Below, piece by piece: positions 1 through 7,941 of a stretch of DNA of 21,611 nt. Position numbers and translations under genes: made by a program. Location of the stretch: assembly GCA_964638715.1 (NCBI GenBank), contig CAZWZF010000073.1:1-21611 (forward strand), in the 5' to 3' direction. How positions within the stretch are numbered: the stretch's first letter is position 1; each line of letters opens with the position of its first letter. The stretch is from JBAXQQ01 sp037131695. Lineage in GTDB: Bacteria; Armatimonadota; Hebobacteria; CAIYQO01. Under the pieces are notes generated by a model. That model did no database searches and was not told the DNA's origin. It was given only the letters and a program-made list of their open reading frames with translations.

Positions 1-167
1 ATTTGCCGGAGCAAGCTTGAAAAGTAGCATAGTAAGATTTTACGGGATTTTAGGTTATTAGTGAAAATACACATCCCGCGAAACGATATGTAATTATTTA
101 TTTAATTATAAATCAAGTCTGAATGAAAACAAGAGATTGTTACGCCAATATATGGTAAAATTGCGCC

Positions 168-1082
168 ATGATACGTTATAATTTTTCAAAGCATCGCCTT
201 CCAACTTTCACGAACCCGGAATTGGAAACCCTTAGAGAGCTATGCCTGGCCTTGCCAAAATTTATGCCATCAATGACACTGCGTGGTCACCAAATTCGCA
301 TACTGCACATGCAAGCAGGTCCCACTATCCCACACCTGCAATTTCCCCGTCACATTCAACCCGTGTATGAAGGGCATCTGGTACTAAATGGCGAAGCCTG
401 GTATACAATTTCAACACCACGCCTGTTAGGACCGGGTACCTTAATACTTCACGAACCGGATGTGGAGCATGAATGGGAAACACGCGATTTACCTATGGGC
501 TGGATGATATTCTGGCTGCAAATAGACCCACCTATACTGATACCAGAACCACCAGCATGGCCATGTGTTCCTGTGGCAGTTTGGGAAACAGCTTTATTGC
601 TTGAGGATTATCGTGCCAGGCTGCCTGGTTGGCAGGAACGCGTTATCGCCCGCATAACCACCCTCACCTCATATCTCCTTGGAGTAATAGATCTTCCGGA
701 AATTACGCACTGTCTCCCAACTGCTGAACAACTGTTGGTAGACGCCGTCGAGATGTATTTGAACCTGCACCTGGCGCATCCGCTGCAAGCACCCGATATT
801 GCAGCCCATTTCGGCATTAGTACCCGCAGTCTCAATCGTTTGTATCATAAAGTTATGGGTCAGGGAATAATGACTCGTTTGATGACAATTCGTATTGTGT
901 ATGCAGCACAATTACTCCTGACCACCGATTACACGGTGAGTGCCATCAGTGACAAGGTCGGTATCAATGGGGTGTCATACTTTGGCAAATGTTTTCGAAA
1001 GCAGTTGCAAATCACACCCCAGCAATATCGTGCCGGCGGTATCGAAATACCTATTAAGATCTTTTCAACCAACAATTCATAA
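168..1082 (+). CDS. AraC-family transcriptional regulator with N-terminal cupin-like sensor domain
   Basis: A 304-residue DNA-binding regulator. Residues about 45-110 look like the AraC-type cupin sensor (a beta-rich stretch with HLQFPRHIQPVYEGH and GPGTLILHEPDVEHEW). Residues about 200-292 are the classic double helix-turn-helix: first HTH around 208-230 (APDIAAHFGISTRSLNRLYHK), second around 263-288 (YTVSAISDKVGINGVSYFGKCF), ending with the family's ITPQQYR. The cupin-plus-HTH design usually senses a sugar or similar small ligand. ATG168 is the first start after an in-frame stop; no good Shine-Dalgarno is seen before it. The gene converges on the minus-strand cluster, so a link to that cluster is plausible but not shown. 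The family is clear; the ligand and targets are unknown. Confidence 0.93.
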   Translation: MIRYNFSKHRLPTFTNPELETLRELCLALPKFMPSMTLRGHQIRILHMQAGPTIPHLQFPRHIQPVYEGHLVLNGEAWYTISTPRLLGPGTLILHEPDVEHEWETRDLPMGWMIFWLQIDPPILIPEPPAWPCVPVAVWETALLLEDYRARLPGWQERVIARITTLTSYLLGVIDLPEITHCLPTAEQLLVDAVEMYLNLHLAHPLQAPDIAAHFGISTRSLNRLYHKVMGQGIMTRLMTIRIVYAAQLLLTTDYTVSAISDKVGINGVSYFGKCFRKQLQITPQQYRAGGIEIPIKIFSTNNS

Positions 1083-1127
1083 ATCTACTCATGCCACAAG
1101 ATCCACTTTTAACGAAACAGTGATAAA

Positions 1128-1165
1128 AAACATAAATATGGAAGAATATGTAAAAATTTATGTTT
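1128..1165. terminator. Possible terminator hairpin after the AraC gene
   Basis: AAACATAAAT at 1128-1137 and ATTTATGTTT at 1156-1165 are perfect 10-bp inverted arms around an 18-nt loop, 46 bp beyond the regulator's stop codon. The stem is A+T-rich and no T-run follows on the plus strand, so termination is only a possibility. Confidence 0.25.
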
Positions 1166-1192
1166 ACCTTCTGAATTTGCAAAATAACGCAA

Positions 1193-1417
1193 TTATTTTT
1201 CTTCATCTTTCTTAAACATTATCCATCCCCACAGTTTCGGGTTCAATTCCACCTCGCCGGGGATATCGCTTACGAAGGTGGTGGTTTTATTGTGCTAGTA
1301 AACGCTGGCGGTGGTTTCGATGCCGTTGTCGCGCAGGACGCCGATGTCACCGATTATTTTCATTGCGCCAAATATTAGACTTGTCCGTAAATAATAAGCG
1401 GCATCTTTCGGACTCAT
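1193..1417 (-). pseudogene. Decayed ORF remnant, interrupted by an amber stop
   Basis: On the minus strand an open frame runs from ATG at 1417 to TAA at 1195-1193 with one in-frame TAG at 1295-1297. It gives 40 residues before the TAG and 33 after it. The sequence looks like real protein: IFGAMKIIGDIGVLRDNGIE before the stop, then FVSDIPGEVELNPKLWGWIM and the end FKKDEEK. The first codons lie inside the inverted repeat at 1377-1434 and a stop lies just upstream, with no Shine-Dalgarno. The simplest reading is the C-terminal end of a gene that was cut by the repeat element and later gained a nonsense mutation. I do not recognise the parent family. Confidence 0.45.
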
Positions 1418-1434
1418 TATTTGCGGACAAGTCT
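1377..1434. repeat. TA-bordered imperfect inverted repeat, MITE-like
   Basis: Arms at 1377-1398 and 1413-1434 match at 20 of 22 positions around a 14-nt loop; each begins AGACTTGTCCG from its outer end. A TA dinucleotide sits at both outer edges (1376-1377 and 1434-1435), as expected from TA target duplication by IS630/Tc1-mariner-type transposases. No transposase gene is in the window, so this may be a very small non-autonomous element or a plain hairpin. It lies 47 bp past the stop of the minus-strand double-glycosidase gene and could also end or protect that mRNA. Confidence 0.5.
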
Positions 1435-1480
1435 ATTATTATTCGCGAGTCATGTGGACGTGTTAAGTAAATAAAATCTA

Positions 1481-4400
1481 CTATTTCTTATCAGGGTTAA
1501 ACTTAACTTTTACTTCTGCATTCTTAAAGGTTATGAATGCGCCGTTATCCATACCGAAACTTACCCATACACGACGGTTATTGTCTGTCACTGGCAAATC
1601 ACCTGTTATTGCAATTCCATCACCCTGTTTAATTTTTTTCGCTACTAACGACTGGAATTTTTTGCCGTCAAACGAGTAGTTTATATAATAATTATGTTCA
1701 TTTCCATCCTGGTGATTACCGTAATGCCCTGTTGCAGATATGCGGGTTATTTCACCCGGCATTTCAAACAGATATACCGTTTCACCATTTCGGATGCCAT
1801 TCACATGTTTAGCTGCTGGTCCCATATCAAGAAAATTGCCAGTAGTAAGGGAATCAACCGCACCATTTTTTTGTTGTATATTTTCTGAAAACTCAAGAAT
1901 TTTGCTGCCATTTTCACCGTTTTTTAACGGCAAATCAGGACGCGGCGTATTTGAAACCATCGGAACAGTACTCTTTTCTGTATTCAATATTTCCAGTTTA
2001 ATAAAGGTGCCGTGACCCGGTTTCAAATTAACGCGCAGTTGTTTAAACGGTGGACCCACTGGTTCCCAAACCCATTTGCCGGTGTTATACATGGGCAAAA
2101 CATTATTAGTCAACATATCAACAGCTTTAATAACTTCAGGACCAATATTTACTGGCACATCACGTTCTTTAGTTTCCATATCACCATTCACCACCAGAAC
2201 GTAATACTCAGATTTTTTCGGTAATTTACCATCTTTGCCGACAACTGTTCGCATCACCTGTACGACATCTCCCGGCGGAACCCAGCCCTTGCTGTGATAT
2301 GCCAGCATGCTGTCAATTGGTTCAATTTTCTTTAAAATTGGTGAAATTTTTGCCATATCAGCAAAACTTTCCCCCATTGCTTCCGCTTGCTTTGTCATTC
2401 TGCCATCACTATATAAAATACCGCCTGGTGCTTCTGAGTTCCATTTTTCTGTTACACCAAATGGCTGCGGTTTAGCGTTCGGGTCATTTGCGGCTGTACC
2501 GGGAAATAATAGAGAGAAATGAATTAACCCGCGTGCGCCGGTTGAAAGACCGACCCAATTTTGCCAATGTACTTCTGCGGGGGATGGCTGGCGAAAATGC
2601 GGGCCGGCACCGGGCAAATATACGATATTCCCTTTTTCATCAATGTCACGGTTACCCCATGGTTCCTGAAAAATACCGCCCATCAGCCACCACTCAATTC
2701 CTTTTTTCTTTGCGAAATATTGCACACGGTTTCCCGCCGTGCGCAGATATTCTGTTGACTCTGATATGTTATCCGGACCGTTTGGATTATTCGTGCTGAA
2801 AAACGGATATATATCTGAACAAAGGAAACTGAGATTAAGATTTTCCGCGACATAAGGCAGGTCGCCAGCCATTGCAACAAGTGTAGTTGGCTGTTTTGAT
2901 GTTTCTTTAAATGCATTTACATACTTTTCCATTTCGCCAATGTAATCTGCCCGCGGTTCATCACCCATTCCCCAGGCGATTGGTTCCGGGGCATTTTCCC
3001 ATGCCTTCACGGCATTTTCCGCCATAAATTTGGCATTTTTCTCAGTACGCAAGTGCGCCACACTACCGTCCATATCACCTGGGCTATGCACCAGGTAAAG
3101 GCCATGTTTTGCCGCACGTGTTGCAAACTCTATCGTCTCTGCCGCGGCCGCCCCGGTGTGAGTTAGCCAGATGGTGTTGCAATGCATTTTCGCTAATGTA
3201 GAAAATATTTCTTCATTTTTTTCCCAATCCATCTGTTTATCTTTAGTCCTGAAAATATATTCTCCGGGCCAATATACACCTAACGGAAAGAACTCCGGAC
3301 TGCGTTGAATTGAAACTTTACCAGGCTTTTCAGTCTGGTTGTTAATTGTTTGCCATTCCGTCACCCGCCATGATTTCAAGCCAGCGTATCCGGCAGAGGC
3401 TTGTCTGAATGATATGCCAATTTTTATATAACGCATTTCCGGGGTTAGCGGAAACATTTTTTTCGGTGCCATTGATGATGATATAGGTTTTAAAGCATCC
3501 AATGTTGAACCACCCCATATATAGACGCCTAAACCATTACTGGCAGGTCCACCATACCCATCATATTCAAAGATTCTTATAACATCCGGTTTTTCATCTT
3601 TAGGTAAAATTGTATGCATGTCATAAACTATATAACATCCACAAGCAGGATATTCCTGACCCATTACTTCAGTCTCACCATGGGATGCCCGCAAAACACG
3701 TGGTTTGCCTGCCTCTCCTTCGGGGTTAACTCCATTCACTTCCACTGCACGTTTTCCATAATCAGCAGATGAAAAATCTTCTGACGCAAGTATTTTTTCT
3801 TCTATTGATTTCTTTATAATCAACTTGTAAATACCACCTTGCCCGGGTTCGAGCGTAATTGCTGAACTAACAAAAGGTTGAATATCAGAAGCAACAGATA
3901 AAGGATATGGTGAGCCTGCCATTGGCTGCAATCTTACTACATCCGGGTGCAGCAGCAACTGCAACGTACGGTTTCCTTCTTTTGGACTGGCTACTACGGC
4001 TATGTAATATTCATCTGCATCGTGGCGTTTCAGCAGTGTTACCATATCGCCAGCCAGTAATTTTCCTTCAACAAGGCGTGCCATGTGCTTGTCATCAGTT
4101 ACTGCCTGCAATTCCGGCAATAGCTTTTGCATTGTTTTTATTTCAGCAAATGCCGTTCCCATGGCACGATATTGCGGACCGGGTGAGAAATCCGGCCAGG
4201 TTGTCAGTCCAGTAGGGCCGCCAGTACTGGTTTCTTCTTTGTATGCCCAATTTTCGGTAAGTGGTTTTGCATTGGGGTCGGGTTTTCCTGTAACTGCATA
4301 AGTGAAGAACAATACCCCTTTTGCTCCCAGTGCCACTGAAGCCCAGGTTTGCCAGCGGATCTGTGCCGGTGTTGGCATCAGCCAATGATTGCCGCCACCT

Positions 4401-5686
4401 GGCAATACGATAGCCTGTCCGTTCTCATCAATTTTCCCCGGTCCCCATATCTCCTGGTAAGCCTGTGGCATCGCCCATGGCACCATTCCAGCAGCATCAG
4501 CTTTTCGCACCAGCCCACCGATATTTCCGGTATACCAGCTATATGAACTGTCACCGCGCGGGCCATGCGGGCTATTAAAAAACGGATAGCTGTCCTGACA
4601 GATAATTGGAAGCGTTGTAGCCTTTTCAATTACTGACGGATAATCTCCCCACATGGCGACTGTGGTAGCCGGTATGCCGGCATCGGCAACCTGTTTCGCG
4701 TAGCGTCCAAAAACATCCATATATGAAACGCGGGGTTCATCGGCAATGGTAAAGGCTATCGGACGCGGTTTACCTTCCAATCCAGTCCATACGCTTTTAA
4801 GTTTTGCTACCATGTCAACTGCCGCGGCATCGGTATTGTTATGCCCCTGCATCGACCACCATCCGCTGCCCACTACTATCCGAATCCCGCGGGCATCTGC
4901 CAACCGGCAAAGCAAGCCGATTTCTTCTACAGAATCCGGCCCATTTGTTGTCCAGATAGTATTTACACCGTGGGTTGCAAGATCATCCAATCTTTCAACC
5001 AGAAATGGCTCCAATTTACCTGCCCGGGTCGCTTTATCAAGACAGGAAGTCGTTTCCCATGGCCAGTAAACACCGAGAGCAATGTAATCTTTCGCTGATA
5101 CGGTGACTTTTTTAGCAGGAGTAGGTTCAATGGCAGGTTTTGTATCAACTTTTACCGGTTCCGTTTTTGTTTCAGCAAATTTCCCGTTATCTTTTATAGT
5201 TAATGAAAAATCGCGAAGATATCCGTAACCGGGGTTTGCCGCCTGTTTCCATACAATAAACAGTTTAAAAAAATGTCCGGTGAATGTTATTTCTTTCCCA
5301 AATTCATTAACGCTGAACTCTTTCCATGTCACACCATCAGCACTTGATGACCAATGTGGTCCGCGCATATCTGCAGGTCCATTCGCACCACCGGAATATA
5401 TTAGCGTTACCGTAACACCATCGTTAATGCCGGGAAGAATTTTCTGCAGGTCATAGATGGCACTGCCCCCGCCTTGATCAGCAGAGCTTAAACCTATTCC
5501 AGGGAAGAACTTTAATCCGTTATTAACCTGACAATCCGACTCAAATTTCTTCTGATCAGAAAAATCGTCTTTATATGTTAATACTTTTTTCGCGGTATCA
5601 TCTGCTGCAGTGATTGCAACAGGAAAAATTGCCATCGAAGTCAAAAATAGGATGGGAAGTAATGCCCGGAAATTATTCCACTGCAT
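1481..5686 (-). CDS. Secreted protein with two tandem glycoside hydrolase-like modules
   Basis: 1401 residues. Residues 1-27 are a signal peptide (hydrophobic LLPILFLTSMAIFPVAI, cut likely after AITA), so it is exported. Order: beta-sandwich about 35-165, Pro/Lys-rich linker 175-195, TIM-barrel-like module 203-520, beta domain 530-625; then the same set again (633-785, 801-1110, 1120-1232) and a last beta-sandwich about 1260-1400. The two barrels share LGVYWP at the start, ADEPR/GDEPR (E317, E910), a D-x-YPFF loop (D365, D958) and QE-x-WG (E412, E1009). This spacing suits the acid/base and nucleophile glutamates of clan GH-A-like barrels, so both copies may be active. Start ATG5686 has GAGG at 5698-5695. 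Only 13 bp separate it from the prepilin gene, so the two are surely one transcript. The family and substrate are not recognised; glycosidase activity is an inference. Confidence 0.85.
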   Translation of the reverse strand: MQWNNFRALLPILFLTSMAIFPVAITAADDTAKKVLTYKDDFSDQKKFESDCQVNNGLKFFPGIGLSSADQGGGSAIYDLQKILPGINDGVTVTLIYSGGANGPADMRGPHWSSSADGVTWKEFSVNEFGKEITFTGHFFKLFIVWKQAANPGYGYLRDFSLTIKDNGKFAETKTEPVKVDTKPAIEPTPAKKVTVSAKDYIALGVYWPWETTSCLDKATRAGKLEPFLVERLDDLATHGVNTIWTTNGPDSVEEIGLLCRLADARGIRIVVGSGWWSMQGHNNTDAAAVDMVAKLKSVWTGLEGKPRPIAFTIADEPRVSYMDVFGRYAKQVADAGIPATTVAMWGDYPSVIEKATTLPIICQDSYPFFNSPHGPRGDSSYSWYTGNIGGLVRKADAAGMVPWAMPQAYQEIWGPGKIDENGQAIVLPGGGNHWLMPTPAQIRWQTWASVALGAKGVLFFTYAVTGKPDPNAKPLTENWAYKEETSTGGPTGLTTWPDFSPGPQYRAMGTAFAEIKTMQKLLPELQAVTDDKHMARLVEGKLLAGDMVTLLKRHDADEYYIAVVASPKEGNRTLQLLLHPDVVRLQPMAGSPYPLSVASDIQPFVSSAITLEPGQGGIYKLIIKKSIEEKILASEDFSSADYGKRAVEVNGVNPEGEAGKPRVLRASHGETEVMGQEYPACGCYIVYDMHTILPKDEKPDVIRIFEYDGYGGPASNGLGVYIWGGSTLDALKPISSSMAPKKMFPLTPEMRYIKIGISFRQASAGYAGLKSWRVTEWQTINNQTEKPGKVSIQRSPEFFPLGVYWPGEYIFRTKDKQMDWEKNEEIFSTLAKMHCNTIWLTHTGAAAAETIEFATRAAKHGLYLVHSPGDMDGSVAHLRTEKNAKFMAENAVKAWENAPEPIAWGMGDEPRADYIGEMEKYVNAFKETSKQPTTLVAMAGDLPYVAENLNLSFLCSDIYPFFSTNNPNGPDNISESTEYLRTAGNRVQYFAKKKGIEWWLMGGIFQEPWGNRDIDEKGNIVYLPGAGPHFRQPSPAEVHWQNWVGLSTGARGLIHFSLLFPGTAANDPNAKPQPFGVTEKWNSEAPGGILYSDGRMTKQAEAMGESFADMAKISPILKKIEPIDSMLAYHSKGWVPPGDVVQVMRTVVGKDGKLPKKSEYYVLVVNGDMETKERDVPVNIGPEVIKAVDMLTNNVLPMYNTGKWVWEPVGPPFKQLRVNLKPGHGTFIKLEILNTEKSTVPMVSNTPRPDLPLKNGENGSKILEFSENIQQKNGAVDSLTTGNFLDMGPAAKHVNGIRNGETVYLFEMPGEITRISATGHYGNHQDGNEHNYYINYSFDGKKFQSLVAKKIKQGDGIAITGDLPVTDNNRRVWVSFGMDNGAFITFKNAEVKVKFNPDKK

Positions 5687-5699
5687 AGTAGATGCCTCT

Positions 5700-6656
5700 T
5701 TATTGTGTCGGCAGCAAAAGTGATGTTCCGCTGATGGTTTGAATTGCTTGTGACGGACTTGACCATTGCAGGTTTACGTTTGCCGCACCCTGGCTTTCAC
5801 GATAATCAATTACGATATCATAAAACAAACCGCCGGTTAACGGCATTGTCACCGGTGTTATTGCGCCAGCACCACCATCCCAATCATTTATATACTGAGT
5901 TCCACCCACCCATAATTTCAAATCATCATCTGCTACTGCGGTAAATGTATATGTTTCTGTATATTTAGGTTTTATTTTTCCCACCCAGTGAATGCAAAAG
6001 GCGTCATTTGTCATTTTCGGGTCAGGCGTTCCCGCTCCCCAACTTTGATTAAGAGTTGTATCATTACGGGTTACTATAGGTGTTCCGGTAATAACTTTGC
6101 CTTCGTAGTAATAGCCAGTTATCCCATACGGTGACGGCAATACATCAGTAACTAAAACATGTCCATCCAGATAACTTAATATTGCTTTTGCACTGTGACG
6201 AGTATTGAAATCTGTCGGCTCATACGCAACATTTTCATATACGCCTGGTGCTGATGGTGGACCGACTGCCGCCGCTATTGCGCTGTGTTTGCCATCACCG
6301 GTTAATACTGTCGATGCCGGATCGGAAAAGGAACCCAGTGATTTGCCGGCGGTGTAAAAATTAAAAACATAACCATTTGGAGTTGATTTTCCTAATGACG
6401 GGCAAACTAAAACACCCGGGTCAACCTTTATTGCACTCCACATATCAGCGTCAGATGGCAGCGACTCTTCATGATCCTGGGCATACATCTGAACTGACGC
6501 GGCAATCTGCCGCTGATTACTGGTACAGGTAGTCTGCCGCGCTTTTTCACGTGCGCGTGCAAAAACAGGAAACAAAATAGCAGCGAGGATAGCAATTATG
6601 GCAATTACCACCAGCAACTCAATGAGAGTAAACCCTTTCTTGTTAATCAGGTTCAT
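5700..6656 (-). CDS. Type II/IV pseudopilin-like prepilin with HX9DG region and C-terminal PA14 domain
   Basis: 318 residues. The N-terminus is a class III prepilin leader: short basic MNLINKKG, cut after G8, then FTLIELLVVIAIIAILAAIL with Glu at +5 of the mature protein, for prepilin peptidase and assembly in the inner membrane. Residues about 150-170 (FNTRHSAKAILSYLDGHV) match the H-x9-DG motif of prepilin-like proteins common in Planctomycetota, Armatimonadota and relatives. Residues about 178-312 form a PA14 domain (GYYYEG start, DDDLKLWVGG at 243-252, IDYRE, VNLQWSSP), a beta fold that often binds carbohydrate. Such prepilin-like proteins are commonly free of an added lectin-like domain, so the fusion is unusual. 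Strong GGAGGTG Shine-Dalgarno near 6668-6662 and a sigma70 promoter upstream. It heads a two-gene unit with the double-glycosidase gene. Confidence 0.92.
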   Translation of the reverse strand: MNLINKKGFTLIELLVVIAIIAILAAILFPVFARAREKARQTTCTSNQRQIAASVQMYAQDHEESLPSDADMWSAIKVDPGVLVCPSLGKSTPNGYVFNFYTAGKSLGSFSDPASTVLTGDGKHSAIAAAVGPPSAPGVYENVAYEPTDFNTRHSAKAILSYLDGHVLVTDVLPSPYGITGYYYEGKVITGTPIVTRNDTTLNQSWGAGTPDPKMTNDAFCIHWVGKIKPKYTETYTFTAVADDDLKLWVGGTQYINDWDGGAGAITPVTMPLTGGLFYDIVIDYRESQGAANVNLQWSSPSQAIQTISGTSLLLPTQ

Positions 6657-6692
6657 AATTCACCTCCGAAAATAGGATTAGATACCATTTAT

Positions 6693-6721
6693 ATTTTAGT
6701 TATAATCATTATTGTTGTCAA
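6693..6721 (-). promoter_or_regulatory. Sigma70-type promoter for the prepilin/double-glycosidase operon
   Basis: On the minus strand a perfect -35 TTGACA (6721-6716) is followed by a 17-bp spacer and a -10 TAAAAT (6698-6693). This leaves a leader of about 30 nt before ATG6656 that carries the GGAGGTG ribosome site. Confidence 0.7.
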
Positions 6722-6736
6722 TTTTATGGTTAAATG

Positions 6737-6767
6737 AAAGGGAACACTAATTTTTAACATTCCCTTT
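6737..6767 (-). terminator. Possible terminator hairpin after the UROD-like gene
   Basis: AAAGGGAA and TTCCCTTT form an 8-bp perfect stem (6737-6744 with 6760-6767) around a 15-nt loop, 13 bp after the UROD-like stop. Only a weak T-stretch (CATTT) follows on the minus strand. It sits just upstream of the next promoter and would insulate it. Confidence 0.4.
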
Positions 6768-6780
6768 ATTATATCATTCT

Positions 6781-7863
6781 CTACTTCCCATTCACTATTT
6801 TCCACAACGCTTCCATGTAATAGCAATAATTGGCAAATGGCACATCCGGCGGCATGCTGTGATCTAATCCTGGTATGTAACCGCCTTCTTCCATCAATGG
6901 ACGAACACGGGCAAGTTCAGCGTCGATGGCGGCTGGACCGATAGCCAACGCGCGCTTGTCGATGCCGAACCAGATGCGCAGGTCGCGGCCATATTCGGCG
7001 CGGATTTTATTCACGTCCATTCCGCATTGCACCTCGAATGGATACAGGATATTTATGCCGGCTTCCATCCAGATGGGCATCAGGTCGTCTATCTTGCCAT
7101 CGCTGTCCAGCGCGAACCACTGCACCCCGCGTGATTTCAGGTATTCTATCACCCGTTTGTATCGCGGCAGCATGAATTGTCGCGCAAGTTTTGGTCCGAT
7201 TAGCGGAGCGGTTTTGTACGCCATATCTTCCCAGAACCCAAAAACGTCGACATCGGTATGGTCAAGCACCTGGCTCATCACCGCGATTATCAGGTCGGCG
7301 ATGCCATCCAACATTTCCTCAACAAAATCCGGGTCGTCATAATACAACTCGCAAGCAGTTTCCAGACTGACCAGGTTGCGCAACCCGCCGAAAAAGCCGC
7401 CCCAGCGGTCAGCGACAACCATCAGTGGGAAATCACGCTGGCGATAGCCTTCCAACTTTGCTACGTAATCCGCACCGGCACGACCAATCATATCCGGCTG
7501 CATCCGTTCCTTGTAAAACTTGCGGAAAGATTCGCGGGAATCCACCGGGTGGCGCAGGAACTGCGGCATTGATGAGAAAGGCTGGTCGCGGCGTTCGCGC
7601 ATTAAAATGCCTTCAAAATTAATATAAGTAACCGTATCCTCGGTTTCCTCAATCACCGTGCGCTCAAACGGTGGGTTGGGATAAAACCATCCACCCTGCC
7701 ATTCCCAATGGTCAACCTGGTAATATGGCATTTTCTTCGGTTCAAAACCTTCAGTTATCCAGCGTTCCTCGGTCTCCGGCCACCATCCGGTCCACACGCC
7801 ATAAACAGCCCGGTCAACCGGCTTGTAATTCATAGTGTTTAAAAAACGTTCGCGATGATTCAT
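6781..7863 (-). CDS. UROD-superfamily protein (uroporphyrinogen decarboxylase-like), function unknown
   Basis: 360 residues with the URO-D fold signature of the branch close to methyltransferase (MtaA/CmuA-type) proteins, not true HemE: it begins MNHRERFLNTMNYKPVDR, has DSDGKIDDLMPIWMEAGINI at 253-272, and ends with GGYIPGLDHSMPPDVPFANY (327-346). The HemE N-terminal substrate loop (RQAGR) is absent, and the H-x-C zinc motif of MtaA is not seen; the matching position reads DSDG. Such proteins are numerous in several polysaccharide-degrading phyla and their reactions are mostly unknown. No signal peptide, so cytoplasmic. Start ATG7863 has AGGA at 7874-7871. It follows the lnt-like gene by 76 bp across a long hairpin and probably shares its promoter. 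Confidence 0.88.
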   Translation of the reverse strand: MNHRERFLNTMNYKPVDRAVYGVWTGWWPETEERWITEGFEPKKMPYYQVDHWEWQGGWFYPNPPFERTVIEETEDTVTYINFEGILMRERRDQPFSSMPQFLRHPVDSRESFRKFYKERMQPDMIGRAGADYVAKLEGYRQRDFPLMVVADRWGGFFGGLRNLVSLETACELYYDDPDFVEEMLDGIADLIIAVMSQVLDHTDVDVFGFWEDMAYKTAPLIGPKLARQFMLPRYKRVIEYLKSRGVQWFALDSDGKIDDLMPIWMEAGINILYPFEVQCGMDVNKIRAEYGRDLRIWFGIDKRALAIGPAAIDAELARVRPLMEEGGYIPGLDHSMPPDVPFANYCYYMEALWKIVNGK

Positions 7864-7881
7864 TATTATTTCCTTTTTTTA

Positions 7882-7941
7882 GACAGGATTAACAGGATTT
7901 ACAAGATTATATAAAATCCTGTTAATCCTGTTAATCCTGTC
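7882..7941. repeat. Long intercistronic hairpin built from 9-bp AGGATTAAC units
   Basis: Arms at 7882-7908 and 7915-7941 pair at 25 of 27 positions around a 6-nt loop; the right arm holds nearly three copies of a 9-bp unit. The outer end overlaps the stop codon of the lnt-like gene (7942-7940) and the other end lies 7 bp before the ribosome site of the UROD-like gene. No T-run follows on the minus strand, so it is more likely an mRNA-stabilising or attenuating structure, or a mobile repeat, than a terminator. It shares its core with the hairpin at 9790-9843. Confidence 0.8.

Noticed and set aside
168..1082. The AraC-family gene as proven regulator of the minus-strand cluster
   Set aside because: It is convergent and lies at the far 3' end; I found no shared operator sequence among the three promoters, so the link stays a guess.
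1295..1297. In-frame TAG as pyrrolysine recoding
   Set aside because: The frame has no ribosome site, starts inside a repeat and is only 74 codons; decay explains it better.
6926..7342. 138-codon plus-strand frame opposite the UROD-like gene
   Set aside because: It is the shadow of a clear minus-strand gene and shows no protein family features of its own.
7882..7941. Intrinsic terminator between the lnt-like and UROD-like genes
   Set aside because: On the minus strand the stem is followed by A residues and then the next gene's ribosome site, not by a T-run.
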